Below are positions 21,248-34,314 of a DNA stretch of 64,000 nt, piece by piece; within the stretch, counting starts at the first letter, position 1, and each line of letters opens with the position of its first letter. The position numbers and the translations under genes are program-made. The notes beneath the pieces were generated by a model. That model ran no database searches. It was not told where the DNA came from and saw only the letters and a program-made list of their open reading frames with translations. Source of the stretch: Xanthostigma xanthostigma (taxonomy: Eukaryota; Arthropoda; Insecta; Raphidioptera; Raphidiidae); contig OY754468.1 in assembly GCA_963575645.1 (NCBI GenBank), positions 48,123,665-48,187,664 on the forward strand. The letters run 5' to 3'.

Positions 21248-22081
21248 TTAAGGAGGTTGATGAGTTACAGTCCCAATCAAAAGTAAGTCGAATTCTAAAT
21301 GGGAACTTTTCCGTAATGAATTTTTACAAAAGGTTATAAATCGATGATACTAATAAATTATTGTCATAAAGGCATAAATAAACATTTTTTTTAATATTAA
21401 TTAATTAATTCAGTATTTTATTTAATGGACTAACTTTTGAATTTTTTGTACAAAGTTAGGTTAGATATAATAAATTTATGTAAATATCTGTATTTTACAT
21501 ATTTTTTGCAGTAAATAATTAAAAAAAGAAATTAGAAGTAATAAAATTCAAAATTAAATCATTAAAAAGTTGAAAATTCAGTTAAAATTGTTAAAACTGT
21601 CAAAAATAAAAGTCCATAATCGAAAAGTGCTAAGGTTTAATAATAATTAATAAAAGAAATTAGAAGTAATAAAAATAAAAATTAAATTATTAAACAGTTG
21701 AAAATTCTGTTAAAATTGTCATGAATAAAAGTCCATAATCGAAAAGTGCTAAGGTTTAATAATTTTTTTATTGATTAAAAGTCTCCTAATTAAATTGGAA
21801 AAAAATATTAAAATATGCGTAAGACATCTATGCTTTACATAGTTACTTTTCGGAACTGCTGACATTTTTTGGTTATTTGCAAAAAATTAAAATGTACCGT
21901 TTGCATGCTTGGTTGACATATTTTCCATAAGACTACATGTAAAAGTTTTTTTTAATTTTTAACTTTATAAATCTCCTAATGATTTTGTTTTTTTTACAGA
22001 AAATTTTGTCATAAAAAAATCTATTAAAAAAACTTTATTTCAGATTTTTTTCATAATCTTCGTAAAATGGCGCTCAACCTC
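21248..22081 (+). mobile_element. TTAA-flanked MITE, copy 1
   Basis: Begins TTAA-GGAGGTTGATGAGTTACAG and shows the family interior (CCAATCAAAAGTAAGTCG, GAATTCTAAATGGGAAC). The right end, CGCTCAACCTC, is degraded and lacks TTAA. This copy is longer than the others because an internal block (AAATTAGAAGTAATAAAA and following) is duplicated. Short similar stretches (ACAAAGAtATTGTTGTATGG and AACC-CGTGTAATC) flank it on both sides. Confidence 0.75.
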
Positions 22082-22884
22082 ATTTTGGAGGACAAAGATA
22101 TTGTTGTATGGTTCCCAATGTTTAAAGTGTTAGGACATTAACCTCGTGTAATCTTTGGTGGCTTTCAAGAAGCTTACAGACTTTTGTTAATATTCCACAG
22201 CTATCTTTCTATTTGTACTGTTAATATGTTTTTATGAGTTAATGAGAACATCGTTAGTTTAATATAGATCATCTTATTCTTTCTCTCCAACGTGGAAAAG
22301 AGAGCGTCGCGTGTTCTTTTAAGATGAACGCTTCCTATTCACCGATTTACAACCTTACTAAACGCCTCCAGCAGCTGAATTATCGTAGTCCTAGAATCGA
22401 CCGTCGGATTTACTATATGTCTACGTGAATTGACTTTGGGAGAGAGATAGGAAGTCACTGCAATTATTATTTTTATTCTGAATTGAAAAATTAAAACTGC
22501 CTAAAAGTTGCGGCAGAATAAACTCTGGCACCCCATGTTGATATGAAAGTACTCATTGGGGTCGACATTTTGAGTTACCATAAATTATCATCTTTGAAGG
22601 TCTGTAATTCTAGTATCACATTTACAGAAAAAAAAACAAGAAAGATTTTTGTAGAAAATTAATTTTCCTTCAAAATTGTTGCATTCAAATTTTTTTATAA
22701 TTTTTTTCCAAGGGGTGGAAATCAGAGGGGCTAATTTGAAGGGGTTTCCGAGGAAAAACAATTGTGGGACCCTCGCCATCGTGTTCGGCGACCTCGAAAA
22801 CGGGGGGTGTCTAGATTAGCGCTCTGACAAAAAAAAAGCAAAAACCACAAAAAATCCCGACTCCTGATCTCGACTATCCTATGT
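22082..22884. other. Intronic DNA between two TTAA MITEs
   Basis: The left 90 bp resemble 21060-21190. The remainder shows no exon, repeat end or RNA gene that I can support. Confidence 0.4.
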
Positions 22885-23593
22885 TTAAGGAGGTTGATGC
22901 GTTACAGCCCCAATCAAAAGTAAGTCGAATTCTAAATGGGAACTTTTCCATAATAAATTTTTACAAAGGTTATAAGTCGATAATACTAATAAATTATTGT
23001 CATAAAGGCGTAAATAAATCATTTTTTTTAATATTAATTAATTATTTCAGTATTTTACTTAATGGACTAACTTTTGAATTTTTTGTAAGTACAAAGTTAG
23101 GTTAGAAAATATAAATTTATGTAAATATGTATATTTTACATATTTTTTGCAGTAAATAATTAAAAAAATAAATTAGAAGTAATAAAAATTAAAATTAAAT
23201 CATTAAAAAGTTAAAAATTCAGTTAAAATTGTCAATAATAAAAGTCCTTAATCGAAAAGTGCTTAGGTTTAATAATTTTTTTTAATGATTAAAAGTCTAA
23301 TTAAATTGGAAAAGATATTAAAATATGCTTAAGACATCGATGCTTTACATAGTTAGTTTTTGGAACTGCTGACATTATTTGATTATTTGCAAAAAATAAA
23401 AATGTACCGTTTGCATGTTAGGTTGACATATTTTCCATAAGACTACATGTAAAAGTTTTTTTAATTTTTAACTTTATAAATCTCCTAATGATTTTGAATT
23501 TTTTACAGAAAATTTTGTCATAAAAAAATCTATTAAAAAAACTTTATTTCAGATTTATTTCATTATCTTCGTTAAACGGCTCAACCTCCTTAA
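22885..23593 (+). mobile_element. TTAA-flanked MITE, copy 2
   Basis: TTAA at both outer ends, inverted tips GGAGGTTGATGCGTTACAG and CGGCTCAACCTCC. It is about 709 bp and collinear with copies 3 to 6. It is AT-rich and non-coding. Confidence 0.85.
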
Positions 23594-24054
23594 AATTACA
23601 TCGGAAAATACACATTTTTTAGATTTATTTCTTGTAGAAAAAGTTTCCGAAACATTCTCAAAAATCTGTTTTGTGATCCAATTGTAACGTAGATTTTGAC
23701 CCCCCCCAAAAAAGTGGAACAAGCTCACTCTGTCCTAATTTTCTCTGCTAATACGCTACCTCACAAATAAATTTGTCTATATGTGCAGTATTCTGACGGC
23801 GGGCTTTCTGTCTATCAACAGTTAGTACCTATTATTTGGAATCGTGTTTCATATGAGCGACGCGGTGTTCGCCGAGTGCCGCCCGCATCCTGCTTGTTCT
23901 AGCGAAGCGCCCTTCGGAGAACCCTCCGTGTTATGAAAATAGTTACCGGATGCGACGTCTCTGCAAGTCTTTTTTTTTTCAAATCGAGCTTATCTTTCAA
24001 CTCCGACGCGTGCCACAAAGAAACATTACATCAGAATTATTACAGTAGAATTAC

Positions 24055-24410
24055 CAAACGGTGTGGCGTAGTGGTGAAAACACTAGACTCGCATTCGGGA
24101 AGTACCGGCTTCGAATCCCGGCGGGGGAAGATGTGGCTGGAACTTTTTCCTGCTGCCTTTCGCCGAGAAACGCGGTAATTCCTGTAGCGGCCATAGTTTT
24201 CCAGATTTCCCTCAATAATTCCAGATAAACATCGAAATGGTGCCCTTATTCAAGGCCATGGCCGATTAACTGTCAGTCTCCTATGCTCAAAAATTGCCTT
24301 CCTTATCCTGAGCCCTAAAATTCCTTCATTCTGTATCGTCACAGTGTCGCGCCATCATAGCGATTTTACTCCCATCCAAACGCTCCATTAGATGTGTCGC
24401 ATCATAATAA
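24055..24410 (+). mobile_element. tRNA-headed SINE
   Basis: The head reads GGTGTGGCGTAGTGGTGAAA with an A box and GGCTTCGAATCCCGG as B box. About 280 bp of non-tRNA body follows and it ends near a short AATAATAATAAA tail. The tRNA part cannot form a full cloverleaf. The shape is that of a Lepidoptera-type SINE. Confidence 0.7.
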
Positions 24411-24436
24411 TAAAATTACGAATTACAATTATTTTA

Positions 24437-24787
24437 TATAGCGGTCCCGTTCGGTTTCACCCGGGTGCAAAAGAACGAATGGAGGGGGAGACATGAGTAC
24501 GCACATTAATCATAGTTTACCGAGACGAATGTTGTGTCCAAATTTCATGATGATTGGAGTTACCGTTCAAAAGTTTTTGTCGGACGTACAAGTTTTGAGT
24601 TACATTTTTCATTGATGCTCCACTCCTATATTGGTCGTAGCGAGATATTATATAGCCTATAACCTTCCTCGATAAATGAGCTTTCCAACAAAAAAAATAT
24701 TTTCAATTCGAACCAGTAGTTTCTGAGATTAGCGCGTTCAACCAAACAAACAAACAAACTCTTCAGCTTTATATTATTAGTACAGAT
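24437..24787 (-). mobile_element. Helitron-like element, copy 2
   Basis: Reverse orientation: it opens with the 3' tip (ATAGCGGTCCCG, GTTTCACCCGGGTGC) and closes with AAACTCTTCAGCTTTATAT. The middle, including the tRNA-like block, is deleted relative to copies 1 and 6. Confidence 0.75.
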
Positions 24788-25770
24788 ACACGCGGCGTTA
24801 TAGTTTTCCCGTCTCTGTCAATAAAACAGTTTACTGTCAAATGCTGATGATTGTAATTCGTAGATGACGCTTCGGTACGCTAGATTTAATTGAAATCTAT
24901 CACAAATTACCTTTCTCATAAAATACGTTTTTTATATTGACTAATATTAATACCTATTCTCACACTGCAATTTAAAGATTGCATCCCGCGCACAGAGCTT
25001 GTACTACCGAGCGAAGCCGGGGATTGCAACTGGTAATAACGAAATAACGAGTCCGTTTCTCGCTCATCACTTAACGCAGCTGTATGCATTTTATTATATA
25101 CTCAGTACTCACTAAAGAAGAAAGAAGCGTCTGGTATTGTATGACGTGAATTACATAGGGCCCCGCAGGAAGTGCTGGTTCCCGTTTGTTCATTGTAATT
25201 TCGACTGTTTAACTATTATTGCTATATTATTGTACGTAGATCAGCTCCCCTTTTCCCTAAATTACACTATACGCGCACGCTGTGCTGTCACTGCATACGT
25301 GCCAGAAAATACAAGTAGACAATATATATTTAAGGGGAATTATAAAACGGTCGAATAAAAAAAAACTTGGTGACTGATGATGAGATACTGTTTTAATATG
25401 AAATAGAGTAAGCGAAAAAATAACTAAACTAGCGACAAATATTGGTTATTAATAAAATCCAGAACGGACTTACAAACATTGTTGTGAATAATCTATTTGA
25501 GATATTAAAATAATAGTTGGGTGACTAAATTACTAAGTGAGCGACTAGAATGCCTTCGATAATTTTGAAGCAGATATCTTCTTTTGTTTCTAATTTTTAT
25601 TTTTTTTTTCACTTTGAGACTACAACTTAAAACTCACATTTTCATGAAGATTGAAAACCACCGCTTTTTTTGATAAAGGGGTATGCGAATTGTCTCGCAG
25701 TGAAACGGGAAGGGGGAAATGTGGAGTTTTTAAAAAAACAATTCCGGGGTGAACGATAACGGGATAAATA
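24788..25770. other. Intronic DNA, no gene seen
   Basis: A 73-codon open frame near 25137 has no recognisable content. I see no complete element here. Confidence 0.35.
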
Positions 25771-25861
25771 GTTTGAATAGAACAGTGTTTTCTAAAAAAT
25801 GTATATTTAATTGACAGTCAATTAAATATATATTTTTTAGAAAACGCAGTTCTATTCAAAC
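25771..25861. mobile_element. 91-bp palindrome
   Basis: GTTTGAATAGAAC at the left is mirrored at the right, with TTTTCTAAAAAATGTATATT and its complement inside and a centre TTGACAGTCAA. The arms are about 43 bp. Confidence 0.75.
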
Positions 25862-26225
25862 AATTAACTATTAACAAAAATCCGCTCAGAATAAATAAAT
25901 CATTTGCCAAATTTTGAAAAAAATGCAGGACGTAACGTTGACACTCAAACAAATATTAGGTCGCTCAAATATTATGAAGTTTCCCATTTTGTATTTTAAG
26001 TAACTCAAATGGATGTTTGTAAGTTGCTGTTCTATTGATTTCTCGTCACGCGCAGTCAGTCGCTTACTTAGTAATACAGTAACCCAAATTGATTATTTTT
26101 GTCACCCAAAATTGTAATTTACAGTCACTCGTTTAAATACTACCCTATATTTAAGAGGATTTGCGGAGCCACGAAAGTCGTAGTTTTATCTTTTTGAAAT
26201 CTTAGATTAACGTCTGAATAGAAAT

Positions 26226-26319
26226 CTTCAAATAAATAAAATTATCAACCAATTTTTTCAGACTGTATATCGACAAAAAATTATAAAATTGGTTGATAAT
26301 ATTTTTATTTATTTGAAGA
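26226..26319. mobile_element. Short foldback of the ATTGGTYGATAATTTTATTT family, copy 1
   Basis: CTTCAAATAAATAAAATTAT faces its complement, with AACCAATTTTTTCAGAC beside it. The outer tips, AACGTCTGAATAGA and TTTAGACG, match longer relatives at 39546 and 52573. The central part of the element is missing. Confidence 0.65.
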
Positions 26320-26772
26320 ATTTATCTTTTTTAGTTTAGACGCAATTGACGTTCAATTTTTTTAACTTCCTGATAATATAGCACTCACAACTTCTAAACC
26401 AGACGAGGTGCAAAAGTATCAAAGAGATTTTGTATTTTGTACTTCAAGGGATGTGCAAATATTATTCACCAACGTAGGTATATTTTAATTCGAAATGCAT
26501 TCGCAAAAATCATGAGATTTTAATAATTTCGAATTTATTTAAAATAGTGTCCATTATTCATGGTGTAATCATATCTTTTGGTTAGTTATCACTTATCATG
26601 GTAAACATGTCAGTTTAACGATAACTTTTGACATCTGATGAACTTCGACTTAACAGTTGGCTGTCTATAATTAAACGACCAATATGACTGGACTGTGTGC
26701 TTTCTGTTTGTGACACAAATTGATCAAAAATACTTTCCAAGTCTACTTACAGAAACTCTGCTGAGGAGAAGG

Positions 26773-26894
26773 GTCTACAGCAGGGGTCGGCAACCTTTTG
26801 AGACGGAATAGCCAAAAGTTACAATTTACAAAATTTCCCAGTTTTTAAAGAGCCACTAAACATTTTCGTTTCAGTATTATAGATGAAATTTAAG
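26773..26894. mobile_element. Left end of a hAT-type element
   Basis: CAGGGGTCGGCAACCTTTTG is a classic hAT tip. A possible partner end, GACTACCCCTG, lies at 29041-29051. The flanking 8-mers do not match, so the pairing is uncertain. Confidence 0.35.
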
Positions 26895-27306
26895 TATATA
26901 TAGGTATAGGTGATTAGGTAATAATGAAAACCTGTTAAATTCCATTCAGATGATTTTTTATTTTTTTAAATCGTATTTGGCACCTTTATATTGCAAACAT
27001 TTATCGTAGTGAGTACCATACTAATAGTACATAACTCAAAGGTACTAAATCAACTATCTTTATAATGAGATATTGCACATCGATCTTTGGAAAGAGACAA
27101 TCTGTTATGAGAGTTAACTCTTAAAGAGGTCAATAACTTTTTCCCATAACAGATAGTCTCTTTCCAAAGGTCGATGTGCAATATTTACCGCCTCGTACTC
27201 TAAGAAAGTTAAGATCCGTATGCGTATCCGCGGATCTTGAAACCAAAAATCCGTATTCAGATCCGTATCCGCGGATATACATTTTTAACGATCCGGCACA
27301 TCACTA
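26895..27306 (-). mobile_element. hAT-type MITE, CCGGATCG family, copy c, truncated
   Basis: Reverse copy ending CGATCCGGCACATCACTA. The other end is missing. It shares GATAGTCTCTTTCCAAAGGT and the CGCGGAT motifs with copies a and b. Confidence 0.75.
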
Positions 27307-28823
27307 GTACTGATATGCAATTTAATATTAATTGAATCAACGTAGTATACAGTTAACCGTGTAATATTAATAAACTAAAGGACAATTTAATAACGAACAA
27401 ACCTCGAGGCTGTATAGTCTGCGCATGCGTCGATTTGTTGTTATTAATTTTGACCCTGCAACTTATTGCACCCGATTGCGTCGCGCATTTTTGATGATGT
27501 TTTCAAAATTACAAAATATTCAGCGGTTTTTAAAGAAATATATTTTTAGTTTTTTTTAGTCTTGTAACACCACGTCTTAAAAAGCAGGGGCAAGATGGCA
27601 GCGGAGCGTATGAACTAGGAAATAGTGTTCAGGTTTAAAAACTTAAATTAATAAATGTGTTGAATTAAATAATGTTCATGTTACAAACTTACGTTAATAA
27701 ATATGTTGAAAAAAATTATAATTGTTACAGTCTGCTAATATTTAATGACGTGCAAACTACGTATTGCAAATCCAGTAAAAAGTAAAAAACAAATACTTAA
27801 AAAAATTGATCCTCTTTCAGAAATTTTAATAGTTTCTTCTTTTTATATATATATAGACGCTGATGACCTCAGCTGTTGAGCGTCTATAATTCACAATCTC
27901 TCTCTCTCTTTTTATATAGATTTAGATGAGCCAATCACGGACGTATAGCGTAAATAAACGAATTCTGATTTTGGGGGGCATGTTAGAAAAAAAAATTCAA
28001 GTGCATCGTGTGACGTATCAAATGAAAGGGCTCGTTATGGGAAATACAAATATATTTTTTTTATAATTTTTTTGAAGGAGCCTAAATTAACAAAAAAAAA
28101 ATTCGAGCTTCAATTAAACAAAAATTCTGCACCTCTGGTTGTGTGAAATCAAAAGTATAAAGAAGTAGTTAATAGAGGCTGCAAATGGGAGTACAATAGT
28201 GATATTGTGATATAAATATAAACTAAATGATCTAATTTATTTTATTAATGCTTTTTATGAAGTGTGATATGACGATGTCAGTATTAAAATCTCTCAATTG
28301 ACGAACACTGTAAATACTCAACGACATCATTAGTACCTACTATACTTAAGGTAGTTTGGTAGCCAAATGACTTAAACTTGACCCTACATTTTTTTTATAT
28401 TTATTCAAAAGATTATAATTAAAGAGGCCTACAGAAAAATAATCAGATTTTTTTACCACACCGTTTAAGAGATATAATTAATTAAAGTTATGCAAAAATA
28501 CACGAGCCGTTATGAGTGTCCTTTTTCAATAACTCCGGATATTGAGGGTTTGTAAAAAATTGACAAACTTGACACCACAAAAAAAACTTTTTAATGGATA
28601 GAACGATGTCTGAAATACACACTGCAAAAATTTCAGAATAATTTACCGCACGTACTTTTGATTTTATTAATTTTTTAATACTGACATGTGGCCTCTATCT
28701 CTGTTGTTTATCTCTGTTGTTGTAGTGACAGTGACTAGTGACAGCTGAGTACTAATCAATTAATATTTTATTAATTACATTACTATAATTATTTAATTAT
28801 TTATGTATCTTTATTTATTCATC
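27307..28823. other. Intronic DNA, no gene seen
   Basis: AT-rich. It holds the recurring inverted motif at 27846-27890 (see findings) followed by a short TC microsatellite. I found no exon. Confidence 0.35.
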
Positions 28824-28992
28824 TTAGTTTACCGGGATGAATGTTATGTCGAAATTTCATGATGATCGGAGTTATCGTTCAAAAGTTTTTGTCGGATGGA
28901 CAAATTTTGAGTTACATAAACGGGGCTATCCAACAAAAAAAATATTCAACTCGTTTAACAAACTCTTCAGCTTTATGTATTAGTATAGATTG
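28824..28992 (-). mobile_element. Helitron-like fragment, copy 3
   Basis: Internal piece with GTTTACCGGGATGAATG, AATTTCATGATGATCGGAG and CAAAAGTTTTTGTCGGA, ending AACTCTTCAGCTTTATG. The 3' hairpin end is missing. Confidence 0.65.
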
Positions 28993-29119
28993 ATAATCCA
29001 AATGATTCGAAGTGCAAAAATTAGTGTTCTGCCAACGATTGACTACCCCTGGTTTATATGTGTGACTGGCGTTCTTTGCGTCTACCTATATAGTCAAAAT
29101 GCAGCTTGTCTGCCCGGCT

Positions 29120-29395
29120 TGAGGTGGCGCAATGGTTAGTGCGACGGCGTCCCGTCGGAAAGGTCAAGGGTTCGAATCCTGCTGTCGCTAATTGGTTTAA
29201 CGTGCATTTTAATGGACGTTAATTACTTGGTAATGCGTCATGTGTGCAGGGGGGTACAGTTTGAACGTTATGAGATGACGTGTTTTGTTGTGATGTTGTT
29301 GTCTGGTTGATGATGATTTGTGTCATGCTAATACCGAGGTCTCTTTAGGCGACCGCTGAGTTCAAATTCTTCTCAAAACAAACTGAAACCGGAAT
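29120..29395 (+). mobile_element. tRNA-headed SINE, Arg-type head
   Basis: GAGGTGGCGCAATGGTTAGT is a clear A box of the tRNA-Arg type and AGGGTTCGAATCCTGC a clear B box. The anticodon arm pairs (CGACGG / CCGTCG) but the acceptor stem does not. A non-tRNA body of about 200 bp follows. Confidence 0.65.
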
Positions 29396-29754
29396 CACAC
29401 AAACATCTTTTTTGACTGTTCACAATTTTATACAGGGTGAGTCAGACCACCCGTACCGTTCCTTTTTTTTGAAAACGGTTAGTCGTAGAGAATTGTGTCA
29501 AAAATCTGTATTATAAAAGCCCTAATGAAGAATCGAATGGTGATATTTTTTTTCCCCGGAAAGGTCGGCTTCCCTATTAGTTTGCTCCAGAATGTTCAGA
29601 ACTCCGGAGTATTAAATGGCACGATAGGTCGAAAGTGGTATTGTTGAAAAGATCTTTAAAAAATATGCACGTTTTGTAGGACATTTTTTTTTTTGTTACT
29701 GCCACCCCTGTTAAGTAATATTCGTTTGAAATTATTAAATTAACATGTCATAAT
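29396..29754. other. Intronic spacer, no feature seen
   Basis: No coding signal. TACAGGGTGAGTCAGACCAC near 29432 looks like the tip of a Tc1/mariner-type element without a visible partner. Confidence 0.35.
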
Positions 29755-30168
29755 GGGCGTGTTTGGCCGAAGTAAGTACTTACTAAACTTAGTAAGCCAG
29801 TTAGCATAAAAAAATTAAAATCTTACAAGCTGACTATAGCGCTTTTCGGCCAGGACAGACTTACTGGCTTGACATAACTCAAAACACTGGTTTACGTTAT
29901 ATCCCGTACATAACCTCATAGACTGAATATAATTGACAGTACTAAATTTATCAATATAATAATTTTAATTCATGTAAATAGTTGCAAATGGATAAATAAG
30001 AGGTCTGTTCCTGTCTGTTTTGTTTACATCAACAATAAGCAAAATGGCGTCTTATATTAAGTCATGCTTACTGCGTTAGCACTTATTTTGTGTTCTGGCC
30101 GAAAATTTTGTAAGTATAGTGAGTGACTTATTAAATTTAGTAAGTACTTACTTCGGCCAAACACTCCC
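29755..30168. mobile_element. MITE with GGGCGYGTTTGGCCGAAGTA ends, copy 2
   Basis: Same family as 4262-4669, in reverse order. Shared blocks include GTTTACGTTATATCCCGTAC and AAAATGGCGTCTTATATTAA. It is close to intact and non-coding. Confidence 0.8.
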
Positions 30169-31868
30169 ATTGACAAATAAATAATAAATATTTGCTTATG
30201 AAATTCGGTTATTGCTTATAAAATTTGTTTGCCACCGTTACTGTTTGTCCTAAACGCATCTGGCAAACCACCCTTGTGCAATTTATTTCAAGAATGAATT
30301 TTACCTTTCATGTACAAAATAAAAATGCTGCTGTCAACATTTTTTGAGGTTATGTTACTACCGTATTCGATCTGAAGGGCAACACATTTCTGGAACATTT
30401 TTTTTTTTTAATATACTTTGTCATTGAATTAAAAATATTTCTGTGACATGCATTAAATTATTATCGATCGATAATAAACATAATTGATCCAAGATCAACA
30501 GATTGATTAACGTAATCCCCGTTTATTCGTTTACGGAGCTCGCTTGGTGGGCTGGAAGCTATAAACTCTGTTGAACAAAACCTCATCGCTTCTTTATTTA
30601 TAAATACACTCCCACACAAAACATAGCTCTGCATCACTACTGTGCGATCGGCGAAAGAAGACCGGTGGGGAAAGGGCAAGAAGTCGTTGATGTGTTCCCA
30701 AATTATCGGAATTCATAGGCGGCGCCATAGCAAGGCATGCAAACAATGTAGGTATAGCTTTAAATTTTAAGGCATTATTTTGAGCCTCTAACTCGCACAT
30801 TTTAATTACATTCGCTATGAGCTCCCCTAGCGCCACTTCTAACTGTTTTTCCCTTTTTACTTTCCATTTTGATGATATTCAGACAACACCCCTCAACTTA
30901 GTCCGTGAACGCACACCTATGTACTGTCTGGTGTATGATTTTTTTGTACTGTTAGCAAGTGTCGCTGTATAGTCGTACAGCTGTGGCAAGAGTACAATTG
31001 TCGCGGTACGACAATCGTTACACTATTGGTCGACTGGACTCCCTTATTGCATAGAAGCGGTTCCAGGATCATTACCTTTTACTAATATAAAATACTTGTG
31101 CGCTCTTCTGCAATAAGGTCATAGGACTACATACCACAGACCGGTCTTCTTTTAAAAATCCAACAGTAGTTGGTTTTGTACCTCTTTCTCGTAAAAAATA
31201 CAAAAAACTAATTTATATCATTGTCACGTTCTAAACTCTCTGCGTCTTGATCGGTGGCGTTCTTTTACCAAAACCGCGTATTATTTGATCAAACGCCACT
31301 CTTTGTCGTTTTGGACGCGATGTTGTTCAAAACCGCGGCGTAACGATGTACGCGGCGCGTCGATTTAGACGCGTATAAAGAGAACCGACGCTGTAGACCG
31401 ACGCATCTGGACGTCATAAAAACAAGTGAGGAATGCACGTCGTGCGACCGGACGGACGATTTACGGGAATATTTGTTTATCTGTTGTTGCATAATCGACG
31501 ACTTTACTGAATTATTGTGTGCGATGTTTGTTGTGTTTACAATATATTTTCAAAAATAAGCTTTTTTTTCTTCTTCACGTCAAGGATAGTGTTTTATTTC
31601 ACACAGGAAATTATTGACTGCCCGTTTGGAGATTGAGTAAATAAACCAAGAGTAGTTGACTTTTTTGTTTGACAATTAACATCGTATTAAAGTACAGTTG
31701 GAGTCATGTATTTTCAACACCGTCCGTTTTCAACTGATTTTCAAGTTTACTCCTAACACTGCTCAGTCAGTGGAAAAATTCGTAACCCAACGTTTGACTG
31801 CAAATTAGTAAAGGTCTATAACCGGCACGGAATGAGGATGAAGGAGAAATTGAAAATACACGAGTCGA
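30169..31868. promoter_or_regulatory. Intronic DNA with a GC-rich promoter-like segment
   Basis: From about 31240 to 31460 the sequence becomes rich in CpG. It contains GACGCGTATAAAGAGAACCG, with the TATA-like word at 31374. This could be a core promoter of an unannotated transcript or an alternative start of the surrounding gene. There is no convincing ORF downstream. It could equally be part of an old LTR. Confidence 0.3.
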
Positions 31869-32584
31869 TTAAGGAGGTTGAGACGTTTTACGGAGATAAT
31901 GAAAAAAATCTGAAATAAAGTTTTTTTAATAGATTTTTTATTGACAAATTTTTTTGTAAAAAATTCAAAATCATTAGGAGATTTATAAAGTTAAAAATTA
32001 AAAAAAAACTTTTACATGTATAGTCTTATGGAAAATATGTCAACCTAGCATGCAAACGGTACATTTTAATTTTTTGCAAATAACCAAATAATGTTAGCAG
32101 CTCCGAAAACTAACTATGTAAAGCATCGATGTCTTACGCATATTTTAATATTTTTTCCAATTTAATTAGGAGACTTTTAATCAATAAAAAAAAATTATTA
32201 AACTTTAGCACTTTTCGATTATGGACTTTTATTGTTGACAATTTTAACTTAATTTTCAACTTTTTAATGATTTAATTTTAATTTTTATTCCTTCTAATTT
32301 CTTTTTTTAATTATTTACTGCAAAAAATATGTAAAATACAGATATTTACATACATTTATTTTTTTTAACCTAACTTTGTACAAAAAATACTAAAGTTAGT
32401 CCATTAAGTATAAAGTACTGAAATAATTAATTAATATTAAAAAAAATTATTTATTTATGCCTTTATGACAATAATTTATTGGTATCATCCAGTTATAGCC
32501 TTTTGTAAAAATTTATTATGGAAAAGTTCCCATTTAGAATTCGACTTACTTTTGATTGGGATTGTAACGCATCAACCTCCTTAA
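31869..32584 (-). mobile_element. TTAA-flanked MITE, copy 3
   Basis: TTAA at both outer ends, opposite orientation to copies 1, 2 and 4. Starts GGAGGTTGAGACGTTTTACG and ends GCATCAACCTCC. Confidence 0.88.
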
Positions 32585-33332
32585 TCCCTTCAGATTGGAA
32601 ACACATTCGTTTCTTTATACTGTAGCGTTTACTCGAGATTTCGCTCGCAAAATGGCCGATGTTAATCTTTGGTTCGTTCGCAACAATGCCAGTTTTGTTG
32701 GGAATTGTATCTTAACCCGAGCATAACCTGGTAAAAAAAGTAACGTGTTCCAATTTAATAGTTTCATTAGAATTGGTTTATTCGTTTTTGCTACAAACGG
32801 ACAGACAGAAAATCTGGAAACACGTTCTTATGACTACAAAATACCCAAATTAAGAAACAGGGTAGAGGTACCTATCTACCTGTTAATAATCCTTTATGTT
32901 TTATTAGAATTTTAGATGTAACCAATTTCAGGTAGCATTATCACCATCTTTACATAATTAGTATAAAACAAAGTCGCTGTTTTCCTCTGTCTGTTTTTCC
33001 GCTTACTTCTTCTAAACCACGCAACGGATTTTGCAACTAATAGAAAGAGCAATAAACGAGGAATGTTTGTGTATATAATTTGTAAATATTTTGTACAAAA
33101 TGGCTGAACTATGACGGTGTTTTGTCAGGAAACAAAACTGTTTTCGTACGCTTACATGGCTATTACTCGCCGAATCTTTAGAGATACATCAACACAATAG
33201 ATAGGAAAGTCAATTTAATATTTCCAGAGACAGATTATGTATTAATAAATCTTACTTTTTTGCACACAGCCCACAGGTATAACCGAGACGGGCTGCTAGT
33301 ACCTAATAATTATAATTTCATATATAGACATA
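32585..33332. other. Intronic DNA, no gene seen
   Basis: A stretch near 32985-33060 (CTGTCTGTTTTTCCGC, CACGCAACGGATTTTGC) resembles common insect repeat DNA. I see no exon or element with two ends. Confidence 0.4.
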
Positions 33333-33648
33333 ACTAGCGATCCCGCCCGGTTTCACCCGGGTGCAAAAGAATGAATGGAGGGGAGGGATATGAGTACGCA
33401 CATTTTACCGTGATGAATGTTGTGTCCAAATTTCATGCTGATCGGAGTGACCGTTCAAAAGTTTTTGTCGGACGGACAAATTTTGAGTTACATTTTGCAA
33501 CATTTTTCATTGATGATCCGCTCCTATTGGTCGTACCGTGATATTATATAGCCTTCCTCGATAAAAAAAATGTTTCAATTCGTACCAGTAGTTCCTGAGA
33601 TTAGCGTGTTCAAGCAAACAAACTCTTCAGCTTTATATATTAGTAAAA
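33333..33648 (-). mobile_element. Helitron-like element, copy 4
   Basis: Starts CTAGCGATCCCGCCCGGTTT in reverse, includes CACCCGGGTGCAAAAGAATG, and ends AACTCTTCAGCTTTATATAT. Like copy 2, it lacks the middle with the tRNA-like block. Confidence 0.75.
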
Positions 33649-33783
33649 GCTATAAGAATTGTTTTCAATCTAGGCTTTCGTAACAGTTGTAAAAATTGTT
33701 TTAAGGCAAATCAAATATTAACAGTTCCATCTATTTACATTTATCACTCTCTATGTCATTTGCAGAAATTTGTTACTAAATAT

Positions 33784-34306
33784 TAGTGATGGGGTACTCG
33801 AGTACAAGAATCGATTCAGTACTCGATTCTTCAAAGTACTCGCTGTACTCGAGTACTTGTAACTGGTATTCGAATACTGTAGACCGAGTACACATAGCAG
33901 TACAGGAATCGAATTCTTCCTACAGTTGATGCGTTTTTGGCTTTTGCACGTACTGCGCGAATACACACTTGTACTCGAATACACACTGCAGTCAGCAGTG
34001 CACTGTACAGTATGCGATTCTGTGCCTACACGGCGTATACTCGAATACCGAATACAACCTTATTATAATACCTATTTATAGCTGATATTAGGATCATTCA
34101 GTATTCAGTGTTTCCAGCACAAGCAGCGAGCCGACGGTATTCGGTTAGCATCGATTCTAAGCAACTGACAGACTATCAACTGCATGCAATGAGAAGGTCA
34201 TTTTAGAGTTTAGACAGTACTCGGTACTCGGATAAGTATTCGGTTCTTAAAAGTATTCGAGTACCGAGTACTCGATTCTCAAAAAAGACGATTCTCCCCA
34301 ACACTA
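33784..34306. mobile_element. hAT-type MITE with GTACTCGAGTAC-rich interior
   Basis: Ends are TAGTGATGGGGTACTCG and CTCCCCAACACTA. A perfect 8-bp duplication, CTAAATAT, lies at 33776-33783 and 34307-34314. Inside, TACTCGAGTACTTG-type words recur. It shares the TAGTGATG tip with the families at 6797 and 47476 but not the interior. Confidence 0.88.
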
Positions 34307-34314
34307 CTAAATAT

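Noticed and set aside
24055-24125. Possible tRNA gene (and similar at 11131, 29120, 45597)
   Set aside because: A and B boxes are present but the acceptor or anticodon stems do not pair, so they are SINE heads or a Helitron passenger.
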